Assembly: GCA_021812385.1 (NCBI GenBank)
Contig: JAKANO010000004.1
Location: forward strand, 180,907-244,906
DNA length: 64,000 nt
Direction: 5' to 3'
DNA from: Pseudomonadota bacterium
GTDB taxonomy: Bacteria > Pseudomonadota > Gammaproteobacteria > Burkholderiales > Thiobacteraceae
In this document: positions 1 through 7,393 of the stretch, piece after piece
Position numbering within the stretch: position 1 is the first letter of the stretch
Layout of the letters: every line of letters starts with the position of its first letter
Made by a program: the position numbers and the translations under genes
The notes under the pieces: model-generated
What the model saw: only the letters and a program-made list of their open reading frames with translations
The model's database searches: none
Told to the model about the DNA's origin: nothing

Positions 1-360
1 GCGCGAAGGTTTGGTGCGCACGGAAATGTAGCCGGTGATTTCGCCATTCTGGATAGTCGGCGTGACATTCGCTTCGACCCAATAGTGGTCGCCATTTTTA
101 CAGCGGTTTTTGACGATGCCATTCCATAACTTGCCTTGTTTCACCGTCTTCCATAAGTCGGCAAAGGCTTCCGGCGGCATGTCGGGATGGCGCACGACGT
201 TGTGCGATTGGCCCAACAACTCGTCCTTCTCGAAGCCGCTGATCTCGATGAAATCCGGATTGACGTCGCTGATCATGCCTTTGCGATCGGTCTTGGAAAT
301 GATGATTGCGCTTTCGCGGTAAGAAAGTTCGCGTTGCGTAACGGGCGTATTGATCTTCAT
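1..360 (-). CDS. PAS-domain methyl-accepting chemotaxis protein (Aer-like), N-terminal part
   Basis: The reading frame runs from an ATG at 360 off the left edge, so only the first 120 codons are present. The protein begins MKINTPVTQRELSYRESAII and continues into a PAS domain with the hallmark RHPDMP segment and the YWVEANVTP strand seen in Aer-type energy-taxis receptors. Such receptors bind a flavin or similar redox cofactor in the PAS domain and signal through a C-terminal MCP domain to CheA/CheW. The signalling domain lies outside the window, so the MCP assignment is from the PAS subtype and from the flagellar-type promoter upstream. A PAS-diguanylate cyclase is a possible alternative. Confidence 0.8.
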   Translation of the reverse strand, partial: MKINTPVTQRELSYRESAIIISKTDRKGMISDVNPDFIEISGFEKDELLGQSHNVVRHPDMPPEAFADLWKTVKQGKLWNGIVKNRCKNGDHYWVEANVTPTIQNGEITGYISVRTKPSR

Positions 361-454
361 CGGCAGTCCTTCTTGTGAGCACTTTTCAGGTTAAAAGGCT
401 AAGGCGTGTTCGATTTTGCTTGGTCGTTCACGCACAACTAGATATCCACAAGAC

Positions 455-481
455 TTATCGGTAAAGCCGTAAAAAAGTTAA
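455..481 (-). promoter_or_regulatory. Sigma-28 (FliA)-type promoter of the chemoreceptor gene
   Basis: On the minus strand TTAACTTT is followed after exactly 11 bases by ACCGATAA. The FliA consensus is TAAAGTTT-N11-GCCGATAA, so 6 of 8 and 7 of 8 bases match with the right spacing. It lies about 95 bases upstream of the chemoreceptor start and points towards it. Chemotaxis receptors are classical class-3 flagellar genes. Confidence 0.65.
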
Positions 482-512
482 GGGTATTCGAGGGGTGTAC
501 TTTGCTACGGCG

Positions 513-944
513 TCAGGCCCCGATTTTGCGATCCAGGCAATCGAAGTAGATGCCGGCATCCGGACTTGTTTGCTGCCGTTGGGATTGCCAAATCATTTCC
601 GCCAGGCATTCCATGAGCGCATGCTGGGCTGCGTGCGGATCGCCGCTTTGCGCCAATAAGGCGCTGTAGCGTTGTTTAATACCCGGCGGTTGGTCGATGG
701 AGTATTGCTCGTTGATGGCCAGGTGCAGGCTTAAGTGCAAGAAAGGATTGGTGCTGCCGAGTTCGGGCGGGTAATCGCTGTCCATGTAGCGCTCAGGCTG
801 GGACAGCATGGCGTGGTACTCCGGGTGTTGCAACACCACTTCCAGCACCATGGCCTCGATGCCGGCGACCGGTTCTTGTGCTTGGTATTTGCGCCAGGTG
901 TCGAAAAATAGGCGGCGCGCGTCTTCGCGACTGGGATTAAACAT
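513..944 (-). CDS. DUF1841 family protein
   Basis: A 143-residue soluble protein beginning MFNPSREDARRLFFDTWRKY, which is the characteristic start of DUF1841. It has no signal peptide, membrane segment or metal motif. A central HLSLHLAINEQ helix and a C-terminal region rich in Glu and Met are typical of the family. Its first codons overlap the end of the FIST gene by 8 bases, so the two are translationally coupled and probably co-transcribed. DUF1841 genes of betaproteobacteria commonly occur near nth. No biochemical function is known to me. Confidence 0.85.
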   Translation of the reverse strand: MFNPSREDARRLFFDTWRKYQAQEPVAGIEAMVLEVVLQHPEYHAMLSQPERYMDSDYPPELGSTNPFLHLSLHLAINEQYSIDQPPGIKQRYSALLAQSGDPHAAQHALMECLAEMIWQSQRQQTSPDAGIYFDCLDRKIGA

Positions 945-2034
945 CGGCGTTGAATAAGCCCAGCACGGCGGAGTATTGGAAGATTTCGTTTTCGTGGTTC
1001 AAGGGGCCGATTTCGCCGTTGCCGTAAAAGCCGATCAGCGGCATGCCGGGGTAGCGGCCGGTCACCAAATCCAGATCGCGGTCGATGCCGCCATAGAAAT
1101 ACGGACCGCGCCCCATGCACGGGAAGAACAAGCCGAAATCGGGCGATGCCGTTTGCGTTTGATCCATGCGCTCCAAGGTCTTGCGCATATCGCGCTCCGC
1201 CGCCAAGGGCTGGCGCAATGCCCAAAACAGGCGCTCGCCCGGCATCAGGCGCGACGACAGCGTGACCGAGCGATCGTCGGCATTAGTGGAAATGATCGGC
1301 GATAGCCGGTAGCGGCCTTCGGTAATGGCATGCTCCGGATCGCCGAACGTGACGCCGGCCAGCAATAAGTGCAAGGGCAGGTGTTCCTGTTCGCGCACTT
1401 CCAACGGCAGTTCGCGCGCCAGCAGATTGAGCGCGGGCTGCGCGCTGAGGGTGATGACATCGTAGCCGCTCACCTGCGTGATTTCGAGCGGCTCGGACAA
1501 GGCGCGGATGCCTTGCGATACGCCAACTTGTCCGTGCGCGCCGTGGATCAGGGTTTCGCAGCGACCCAGCGCGGATACCTTCGCGCCGCACCAGACTTTA
1601 AACGGGCCTTGGCCGGTGGCGTCGCCGGATACGCCGCCGAAGCGTTGCCCTGGCGCTTTAATCCAGGCGCTGTTGATGGCGTTGGGCGCGGCGAGCGAGA
1701 GGATCAGCGTTTCCGGCTCAACTTCATGCGCCGGCGTGAGTGAAACATCGCCGCCGAACACCATGGCCGCTGCGGCCGGCACGTCCAGCACCCAGTCTTC
1801 TTCGGTAAAAATTCCAGCCGCGGAACAGCCGATGACTTGCATGCAATTCGAGGCTTTCGAAGCGGCAAGCAAAGCGGGCTGGGGATCGCGCGCGAATTCC
1901 GGCGTTAAAAACAGCAATACACTGTTGGCGTGCGTGAGCTGCGCGCGCTCCATGGCGGTCGCGACGGCTTGGTGCGCCAAGTCTTCATGGGCACTGAGGC
2001 CACGGACTAGGGATGTTGCGATCGGCGTGGTCAT
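937..2034 (-). CDS. FIST N/C-domain sensor protein
   Basis: A 365-residue cytoplasmic protein with the FIST_N domain in the first half (LLFLTPEFARD, then VIGCSAAGIFTEE) and a FIST_C domain in the second half ending in the family motif GFYGNGEIGPLNHENEIFQY. FIST domains are proposed small-molecule (amino-acid-like) input modules of signal transduction. Here the protein stands alone without kinase, cyclase or MCP domains, so it probably acts through a partner. It is co-transcribed with the DUF1841 gene (8-base overlap). The upstream gap to nth contains a palindromic repeat. Confidence 0.88.
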   Translation of the reverse strand: MTTPIATSLVRGLSAHEDLAHQAVATAMERAQLTHANSVLLFLTPEFARDPQPALLAASKASNCMQVIGCSAAGIFTEEDWVLDVPAAAAMVFGGDVSLTPAHEVEPETLILSLAAPNAINSAWIKAPGQRFGGVSGDATGQGPFKVWCGAKVSALGRCETLIHGAHGQVGVSQGIRALSEPLEITQVSGYDVITLSAQPALNLLARELPLEVREQEHLPLHLLLAGVTFGDPEHAITEGRYRLSPIISTNADDRSVTLSSRLMPGERLFWALRQPLAAERDMRKTLERMDQTQTASPDFGLFFPCMGRGPYFYGGIDRDLDLVTGRYPGMPLIGFYGNGEIGPLNHENEIFQYSAVLGLFNADV

Positions 2035-2062
2035 AAAATTTTGCGTATCCTAGAAAAATAGT

Positions 2063-2178
2063 TCTAACCGCCAAGATGCCAAGTACACCAAGAAAAACCA
2101 AGTCATTCTTAGTCTTTGGTTCCCCTGTTGGGTGATGCGTATGTTTTCGAAAAGCCTTTTGGCGACTTGGCGGTTTAA
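2063..2178. repeat. Palindromic repeat built from CGCCAAG units
   Basis: The left arm around 2064-2081 (TAACCGCCAAGATGCCAA) is nearly the inverse of the right arm around 2156-2177. The arms contain short tandem copies of a CCAAG unit, and the middle contains a smaller AACCAAG/CTTTGGTT inverted pair. It fills the whole gap between the FIST gene and nth. It belongs to the same style of element as those at 26858, 50955 and 60709. Confidence 0.6.
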
Positions 2179-2193
2179 TAGACGTTTCTACGA

Positions 2194-2835
2194 TCATTCG
2201 TCCCTTGGGGTTTTCTGCTTGTACTCGCACAAGTCGCGCAGCATGCATTCGGGGCAATTCGGCTTGCGCGCTTTGCACACATAGCGGCCATGCAGGATGA
2301 GCCAATGGTGTGCGTCCTTGAGGAATTCTTCAGGGATGAATTTTAGCAGTTTCCGCTCCACTTCCAGCACGGTTTTCCCGGGCGCGATGCCGATGCGATT
2401 TGCGACGCGAAAAATATGCGTGTCGACGGCGATGGTCGGCTCGCCGAAGGCGGTGTTGAGAATCACATTCGCGGTTTTGCGCCCCACGCCCGGCAAGCTC
2501 TCCAAGGCCTCGCGCGTGCGCGGCACTTCGCCGCCATGCTGCTCCACCAAGATTTTGCAGGCGGCGATGATGTGCCGGGCTTTGCTGTGATACAGGCCGA
2601 TGCTTTGGATGTAGCGCTCCAATCCTGCAATGCCCAGCTGATAAATCGCAGTTGGCGTGTTGGCCTTGGGAAACAGCTTGCGCGTGGCGAGATTCACGCC
2701 TTTGTCGGTGGCTTGCGCCGAAAGAATCACCGCGATCAGCAACTCGAAGGGGGTTTTGTATTCGAGCTCGGTGGTGGGATGCGGATTCAGCTCGCGCAGG
2801 CGCGCAAAAATTTCATGGCGTTTGGCGGGATTCAT
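2194..2835 (-). CDS. nth: Endonuclease III (DNA glycosylase/AP lyase)
   Basis: A 213-residue base-excision-repair enzyme that removes oxidised pyrimidines and cleaves abasic sites by a lyase reaction. The helix-hairpin-helix LPGVGRKTANVI carries the catalytic lysine at residue 120, and the catalytic aspartate is D138 in AVDTHIF. The C-terminal iron-sulphur cluster ligands are C187, C194, C197 and C203, the same spacing and numbers as in E. coli Nth. Length matches the family. The gene is followed downstream by the FIST and DUF1841 genes on the same strand, separated by a palindromic repeat, so it may or may not share their transcript. Confidence 0.97.
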   Translation of the reverse strand: MNPAKRHEIFARLRELNPHPTTELEYKTPFELLIAVILSAQATDKGVNLATRKLFPKANTPTAIYQLGIAGLERYIQSIGLYHSKARHIIAACKILVEQHGGEVPRTREALESLPGVGRKTANVILNTAFGEPTIAVDTHIFRVANRIGIAPGKTVLEVERKLLKFIPEEFLKDAHHWLILHGRYVCKARKPNCPECMLRDLCEYKQKTPRDE

Positions 2836-2871
2836 GTTCGATTCAGTAAGCTTGATTGCAATCCGGCAGCG

Positions 2872-3414
2872 TTAAAAAGATATCTGCGGCAGGCTATCCA
2901 GGAATGCCTTGCCGCAGCCTTTCAGCCGCACCTGCTCTTTGGTAATGCGGGTAGGAAATACAATTCTAGAGCCAATCATCCCGACAATGATGAATAGCAG
3001 CATGGATATCCCGCCGATGATGCCCCAGCCGCTGCTTTTCAGCGAGATGCCAACAAATACGAGTCCCAGTCCCAGCAGGAATCCGCCCCAGCCAATGGCC
3101 AAGAATAGCCGGCGCCGATTGCGGTGCGCGTCACACAGCGCGGGGGCTATGTCGGCTTTTTTTCGCACGACGATGGCAACGATGATGTAGATGGGAATGC
3201 TGAGAAAAAACAGCACATACCAGCCCGGATGATGCCAGTAAATTTTGCGTGTCTTGATCGGCGTCAACGCGGGTTGGTTGCATTTCACACAGCGCGGCGG
3301 CAAGGTGCTGCCGACTTGCATCACCAGCAATTTGTCTTCGCGCCAGCAGGCGTTGTTTGTCTCTTTCTCAAGCGCCGCGCGCGGCGGGGCATATGGATTG
3401 AATTCTTGAGTCAT
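2872..3414 (-). CDS. Hypothetical two-to-four-helix membrane protein with a CxxC pair
   Basis: I chose the ATG at 3414 because it has an AGGGAG ribosome site 6 bases upstream. The longer frame from 3483 adds 23 basic residues without such a site. The 180-residue product starts MTQEFNPYAPPRA, a Pro-rich NPYxPP start common to small membrane proteins of unknown role. It then has CVKCNQP (a possible zinc pair) and hydrophobic segments around residues 79-94 and 115-160. The C-terminus is cytoplasmic-looking and basic. I do not recognise a function. The gene is 36 bases from nth on the same strand. Confidence 0.7.
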   Translation of the reverse strand: MTQEFNPYAPPRAALEKETNNACWREDKLLVMQVGSTLPPRCVKCNQPALTPIKTRKIYWHHPGWYVLFFLSIPIYIIVAIVVRKKADIAPALCDAHRNRRRLFLAIGWGGFLLGLGLVFVGISLKSSGWGIIGGISMLLFIIVGMIGSRIVFPTRITKEQVRLKGCGKAFLDSLPQISF

Positions 3415-3543
3415 GTTGCGCTCCCTGTTTTTTGTTTGTGATGTCGCCGTAGCGTGTGGATTATGCCTTTTAGCGGCGTACAAAACAAAACGTGCCGAAC
3501 ATAGTGCCTCGTTTTGTAGCCGGTTAGATGAAAAAATGATGTC

Positions 3544-3560
3544 CTTAAGCCGCGCTTAAG
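3544..3560 (+). promoter_or_regulatory. PmrA/QseB-type response-regulator box
   Basis: CTTAAG at 3544-3549 and CTTAAG at 3555-3560 are separated by exactly five bases. This is the direct hexamer repeat recognised by PmrA/BasR and QseB-class regulators. A GATAGT -10-like hexamer follows at 3569. The box lies 50 bases before the first gene of the operon, which itself encodes a regulator of this class, so autoregulation is likely. Confidence 0.7.
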
Positions 3561-3610
3561 ATTGTGCGGATAGTGTGCACGCCTGAGCAGTCCATTTTCA
3601 GGAGTTAATC

Positions 3611-4030
3611 ATGCGTAGCATTCGATTGTGTCAAACACTTGCCCTTATTTTAGGCGCTTCATTCGCCCTCTTCGCGTTGGCGGAAACCCCGGCGGATTTC
3701 CTCAAGCAATTCGAGGCGGCGGCGCGCCAGGAGTCGGCGGCTTTCCAAGGCTTCTCTGCCCAGCGCGGCGATGCCTTCTTTCACGCGACGCATGGCCGGG
3801 AATGGAGTTGTTCCTCGTGCCACACGCAAAATCCCAGTGCCGAGGGCAAGCATGCCAAGACCGATAAACGCATTGCGCCGCTCGCGCCCGCCGCGAATGC
3901 CCAGCGCTTCACCCAGCCGGACAAGGTGGAGAAATGGTTCAAGCGCAACTGCAACGATGTACTCGGCAGGGCCTGCACCGCCCAAGAGAAGGGCGACGTG
4001 CTGAGCTATCTCATCACCCTGAAAAAATAG
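3611..4030 (+). CDS. DUF1924 (SHP-like) periplasmic monoheme cytochrome c
   Basis: A 139-residue secreted protein with a signal peptide ending near residue 25 (FALAETP) and one heme-attachment motif CSSCH at residues 67-71. The rest matches the DUF1924 family, related to the sphaeroides heme protein SHP, a high-spin cytochrome that can bind small ligands such as O2 or NO. An AGGAG ribosome site lies just upstream. It is the first gene of a five-gene operon with the DHC diheme cytochrome (9-base gap), cytochrome b561 and a two-component system. In Rhodobacter sphaeroides SHP receives electrons from DHC, so this protein is probably the terminal, ligand-binding partner. Confidence 0.85.
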   Translation: MRSIRLCQTLALILGASFALFALAETPADFLKQFEAAARQESAAFQGFSAQRGDAFFHATHGREWSCSSCHTQNPSAEGKHAKTDKRIAPLAPAANAQRFTQPDKVEKWFKRNCNDVLGRACTAQEKGDVLSYLITLKK

Positions 4031-4039
4031 GAGAAACAA

Positions 4040-4510
4040 ATGAAAATTTTAAACCGCTTCATTAAATATTTATGGCCCGTCGCGGCTGGTTGCTTGCTGA
4101 GCTTCGGCGCCAGTGCCGATGCGCATATTTCTTCTGCCAACAATCCGACCTGGAAGGCCGAGTGCAGCAGTTGCCATGTCGCCTATCCGCCCTCTCTATT
4201 GCCGGCGGATTCGTGGCGCGCGCTGATGTCGGGGCTGGATAAGCACTTCGGTGTGGATGCCAGTGTCGATGCCAAGTCGGCCGCCGAGATCGGCGCATTT
4301 TTGCAGAAGAATGCCGGCAGAAATCGCGGCGCATCGACCAAGCCGATCCTGCGCATTACCGAAACGCCGTGGTTCAAACGAGAGCACGACGAGGTCGGCG
4401 CGGCGGTATGGAAGAACCCGAAGGTCAAGAGCGCTTCCAATTGCGCGGCCTGTCATAGCGGCGCCGAGCAGGGAAATTTCAGCGAGCACGGCGTACGGAT
4501 ACCACGATAA
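4040..4510 (+). CDS. Diheme cytochrome c DHC
   Basis: A 156-residue periplasmic cytochrome with a signal peptide cleaved near ASADA (residue 28) and two heme motifs: CSSCH at 42-46 and CAACH at 135-139. It ends with the conserved GNFSEHGVRIPR tail of the DHC family. DHC carries electrons between a membrane cytochrome b561 and SHP-type cytochromes; both partners are encoded on either side, which supports the assignment. A GGAG ribosome site precedes the ATG. The stop codon is the first part of a 10-base tandem repeat that fills the gap to the next gene. Confidence 0.92.
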   Translation: MKILNRFIKYLWPVAAGCLLSFGASADAHISSANNPTWKAECSSCHVAYPPSLLPADSWRALMSGLDKHFGVDASVDAKSAAEIGAFLQKNAGRNRGASTKPILRITETPWFKREHDEVGAAVWKNPKVKSASNCAACHSGAEQGNFSEHGVRIPR

Positions 4511-4570
4511 ATAGGGACAAATAGGGACAAATAGGGATAAATAGGGATAAATAGGGATAAATAGGAGAAC
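4511..4570 (+). repeat. 10-bp tandem repeat (six units) between DHC and cytochrome b561 genes
   Basis: Units are ATAGGGACAA twice, ATAGGGATAA three times, and a degenerate ATAGGAGAAC. Each carries an AGGG/AGGAG ribosome-site-like core, and the last one supplies the actual AGGAG of the b561 gene. The unit length is not a multiple of three, and the array is untranslated. Confidence 0.9.
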
Positions 4571-4574
4571 GATC

Positions 4575-5180
4575 ATGCGTAACAAAATTCTGGTGTGGGA
4601 TTTACCGACCCGCCTGTTTCACTGGATGCTCGCGGCGTCTTTTATCGGCGCTTTTCTCACCGCGGAGTCGGAATACTGGCGCGCTATCCATGTGGCCTTG
4701 GGTTATACCGTCATCGGCCTGATCGCCTTTCGGCTGATCTGGGGCGTGGTGGGAACGCGTTATGCGCGCTTCAGTTCGTTCGCCTTTGGGCCATCCAAAG
4801 TGCTGGTCTATGTGAAGTCGCTTGTGAACAGAACGCCGCAGCATTATGTCGGCCACAACCCGGCAGGCAGTTGGGTGATCTATGGCCTGCTGGTGTTGGG
4901 ATTGCTGTCGGGTGCTACGGGCTACGCGGTCTATAACGAAATTGGCGGCGACTGGTTCGAGGAATTGCACGAGGGCGCGGCCAACATGATGCTGGGCCTG
5001 GTTGGGGTGCACGTCGCCGGTGTATTGGTGAGCAGCCTGCTGCATCGTGAAAATCTCGTGCGCTCCATGATCGACGGCTACAAGTGGGGCGAGCCGGGGC
5101 AGGGAATACGCCGCATGCGCTGGCTGGTCGGGATCGGATTGATTTTCGGTGTTGCGGCGCTCTGGAGTAAGTTAATCTAG
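4575..5180 (+). CDS. Cytochrome b561 domain membrane protein
   Basis: A 201-residue integral membrane diheme b-type cytochrome of the COG3658/Ni-Fe hydrogenase b-subunit type. The start VWDLPTRLFHWMLAASF contains the first heme-ligand histidine region, followed by IHVALGYTVIGLIAFRLIWG, a helix near 100-125, and the late ELHEGAANMMLGLVGVHVAGV segment with the remaining His ligands. Four main helices plus a short C-terminal anchor are visible. It would take electrons from the quinol pool and pass them to periplasmic DHC. The regulator gene starts 4 bases after its stop, so it is part of the same operon. Confidence 0.9.
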   Translation: MRNKILVWDLPTRLFHWMLAASFIGAFLTAESEYWRAIHVALGYTVIGLIAFRLIWGVVGTRYARFSSFAFGPSKVLVYVKSLVNRTPQHYVGHNPAGSWVIYGLLVLGLLSGATGYAVYNEIGGDWFEELHEGAANMMLGLVGVHVAGVLVSSLLHRENLVRSMIDGYKWGEPGQGIRRMRWLVGIGLIFGVAALWSKLI

Positions 5181-5184
5181 CGTT

Positions 5185-5862
5185 ATGCGCATACTGTTAA
5201 TCGAGGACGACCAGTTGTTGGGCGATGGCATCCAGGCCGGGCTGGCCCAGGCCGGGTTCGCGGTCGACTGGGTGCAAGACGGCGCGGCGGGCGAAGCCGC
5301 GCTCAAGACCGAGCCGTACGCCGCGCTGGTGCTTGATCTGGGCTTGCCCAAGTTGTCCGGCATGGAGTTGTTGCGGCGCTTGCGCGCGGCGGGCAATAAG
5401 GTGCCGGTGTTGATCCTCACGGCGCGCGACACCATCGACGATCGCGTCAAAGGCTTGGACAGCGGCGCCGATGATTATGTCGTCAAGCCCTTCGACCTGA
5501 ATGAACTTGCGGCCCGCTTGCGCGCACTCACGCGCCGCCAGCACGGCGAGGCCGCGCCGCTGCTGCAAATCGGCGAACTGAACCTGGACCCGGCGGGGCA
5601 CCGCGTGCAGTTTCGTGGCCAGCCGGTGGAAATGTCGGCACGCGAGTTCGCCTTGCTGCAGGAGTTCATGCTGAACACCGGGCGCGTGCTATCGCGCGAG
5701 CAGCTCGAACAGCGCCTGTATGCCTGGGGCGAGGAAGTCGCGAGCAATGCCATCGAGGTGCACATCCATCACCTGCGGCATAAGCTCGCGCCGGAATTAA
5801 TCCGCACGATTCGCGGCGTGGGTTATCTGATGCCGAAAGACAGCGATGCCGAATCCGCGTAG
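5185..5862 (+). CDS. OmpR/PhoB-family response regulator (QseB/PmrA-like)
   Basis: A 225-residue regulator with a receiver domain (acidic cluster E7-D8-D9, phosphoacceptor D51 in VLDLGLP, T79, K101 in VVKPFDL) and a winged-helix DNA-binding domain. The recognition-helix segment YAWGEEVASNAIEVHIHHLRHKL is typical of the QseB/PmrA/BasR subgroup. This subgroup binds CTTAAG-N5-CTTAAG repeats, and such a repeat lies at 3544-3560 in front of the operon. The last 17 bases overlap the kinase gene. It probably controls its own operon of cytochromes; the inducing signal is not evident from sequence. Confidence 0.93.
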   Translation: MRILLIEDDQLLGDGIQAGLAQAGFAVDWVQDGAAGEAALKTEPYAALVLDLGLPKLSGMELLRRLRAAGNKVPVLILTARDTIDDRVKGLDSGADDYVVKPFDLNELAARLRALTRRQHGEAAPLLQIGELNLDPAGHRVQFRGQPVEMSAREFALLQEFMLNTGRVLSREQLEQRLYAWGEEVASNAIEVHIHHLRHKLAPELIRTIRGVGYLMPKDSDAESA

Positions 5863-7183
5863 CGCGCCCTCGATCAAACGCCGGCTGCTGCTCGGCTTGC
5901 TGCTGGCCACGGTGCTGGCGTGGGGCGTGGCGCTTTCCTTCAGCTATCGCGATGCGCGGCATGAGTTGAACGAACTGCTCGACGCCTATCTCGCGCAATC
6001 GACCTCGCTGCTCATCTCGCAGCTCGGCCAAGAGGGCGACGAAATCGATACCGAGCATGTGCCGTCGCTGCACCGCTACAGCCGCAAAGTGGTATTCCAG
6101 GTGTGGGAGCACGGCGAACGCCTGCGCCTGCATTCGCAGGCCGCGCCGAATACGCACCTCTCGAATGTGCTGGAAGGCTACAGCGATGCGACAGTCGAGG
6201 GCGAGAACTGGCGCGTGTACAGCGCATGGGATGCCAAGCACGAAACGCTGGTGCAAGTCGGCGAGCGGCGTGAAGTGCGCGACAAGCTGGCGCGCGAAAT
6301 TGCCGAGAACCTGCTGCGCCCCTTATTGCTGACCTTGCCGGTGCTGGGCCTGATCATCTGGCTCGGCGTGAGCCGCGGCTTGCGGCCTTTAGCGGCGCTG
6401 CGCCAGCAGGTTGAATCGCGCGATCCGAATAACCTCTCGCCGCTCGACGCAAGCCAAGTGCCAGTCGAAGTAGCGCCGCTGGTACAGTCGCTCGATAGCC
6501 TATTCGCGCGCGTCAGAGCCTTGCTCGACAACGAGCGCCGTTTCACCGCTGATGCCGCACACGAACTGCGCACGCCGCTGGCCGCCATCAAGACCCAAGC
6601 GCAAGTCGCCCGTGGCGCCAGCGGCGACGAGGAACGCAAGCATGCGCTGGATAATGTCTTAGCCGGCTGCGACCGCGCAACGCATCTGGTGGCGCAACTG
6701 CTGACCTTGGCGCGGCTCGAACCCGGTCAGTTGAGCCGGCACGAAGCCTGCGACTTGCGCAAACTCGCCGCTGCCGCCATCGCGGAAATGGCGCCGGGTG
6801 CAGTGGAAAAGGGCGTGGAAGTGCAACTGATCGAGGGCGCGGAAGTCACGATCGACGGCGCACCCGATCTGCTGCACATCCTCATGCGCAACCTGATCGA
6901 CAACGCGATTCGCTATAGTCCCAAAGGCAGCAGCGTGAGCGTTGCCGTCACCGCGCATAATGGCACGGCGCAACTTATCGTGAGTGATCAGGGTTCAGGT
7001 ATTCCCGTCGAGGCGCGGCCGCTGGTCTGGGAGCGTTTCCATCGCGTGCTGGGGACGGGCGAGTCGGGCAGCGGCCTTGGGCTGTCCATCGTCAAGCGCA
7101 TCGCCGAGCTGCATGGTGCAGAAGCGCATTTAGCCGAAGGCGAGGGCGGCAAAGGGCTACGCGTTACGGTGACTTTTCCGTAG
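5846..7183 (+). CDS. Sensor histidine kinase (QseC/PmrB-like)
   Basis: A 445-residue inner-membrane kinase. It has a first transmembrane helix at about 13-32, a periplasmic sensor of about 125 residues, a second helix at about 158-174, a HAMP-like linker, then the H box with phospho-acceptor H239 in HELRTPLAAIKT. The ATP-binding core follows with an N box NLIDNAIRYSP, a DQGSGIP G1 box and a GSGLGLSIVKR G2 box. Its start overlaps the regulator gene by 17 bases, so the pair is translationally coupled. The kinase is the last gene of the cytochrome operon. The sensor domain resembles no ligand-binding fold that I can name with confidence. Confidence 0.93.
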   Translation: MPNPRSAPSIKRRLLLGLLLATVLAWGVALSFSYRDARHELNELLDAYLAQSTSLLISQLGQEGDEIDTEHVPSLHRYSRKVVFQVWEHGERLRLHSQAAPNTHLSNVLEGYSDATVEGENWRVYSAWDAKHETLVQVGERREVRDKLAREIAENLLRPLLLTLPVLGLIIWLGVSRGLRPLAALRQQVESRDPNNLSPLDASQVPVEVAPLVQSLDSLFARVRALLDNERRFTADAAHELRTPLAAIKTQAQVARGASGDEERKHALDNVLAGCDRATHLVAQLLTLARLEPGQLSRHEACDLRKLAAAAIAEMAPGAVEKGVEVQLIEGAEVTIDGAPDLLHILMRNLIDNAIRYSPKGSSVSVAVTAHNGTAQLIVSDQGSGIPVEARPLVWERFHRVLGTGESGSGLGLSIVKRIAELHGAEAHLAEGEGGKGLRVTVTFP

Positions 7184-7393
7184 CCGCTGTTTTCTTGCGG
7201 GCATGCTTCTCGCGGGTTGAGTTCTCAGAAGGGGGTGGTGTAGAAGGATCAATAGAGCAATCGTTTAAGACGAAATTTCGGTGGGGAATGTAGCAATACA
7301 AGATGCGCCTCTTTTCCCTTTTTATACAGCTTGAATGTTTGAGGTAACCGGCCCTTGCGCTGCATTTCGGGCAAGGGCCAGTTGGCCGAGCGG

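Noticed and set aside
4509..4570. A CRISPR-like array at the 10-bp repeats
   Set aside because: Units are contiguous with no spacers and are far too short.
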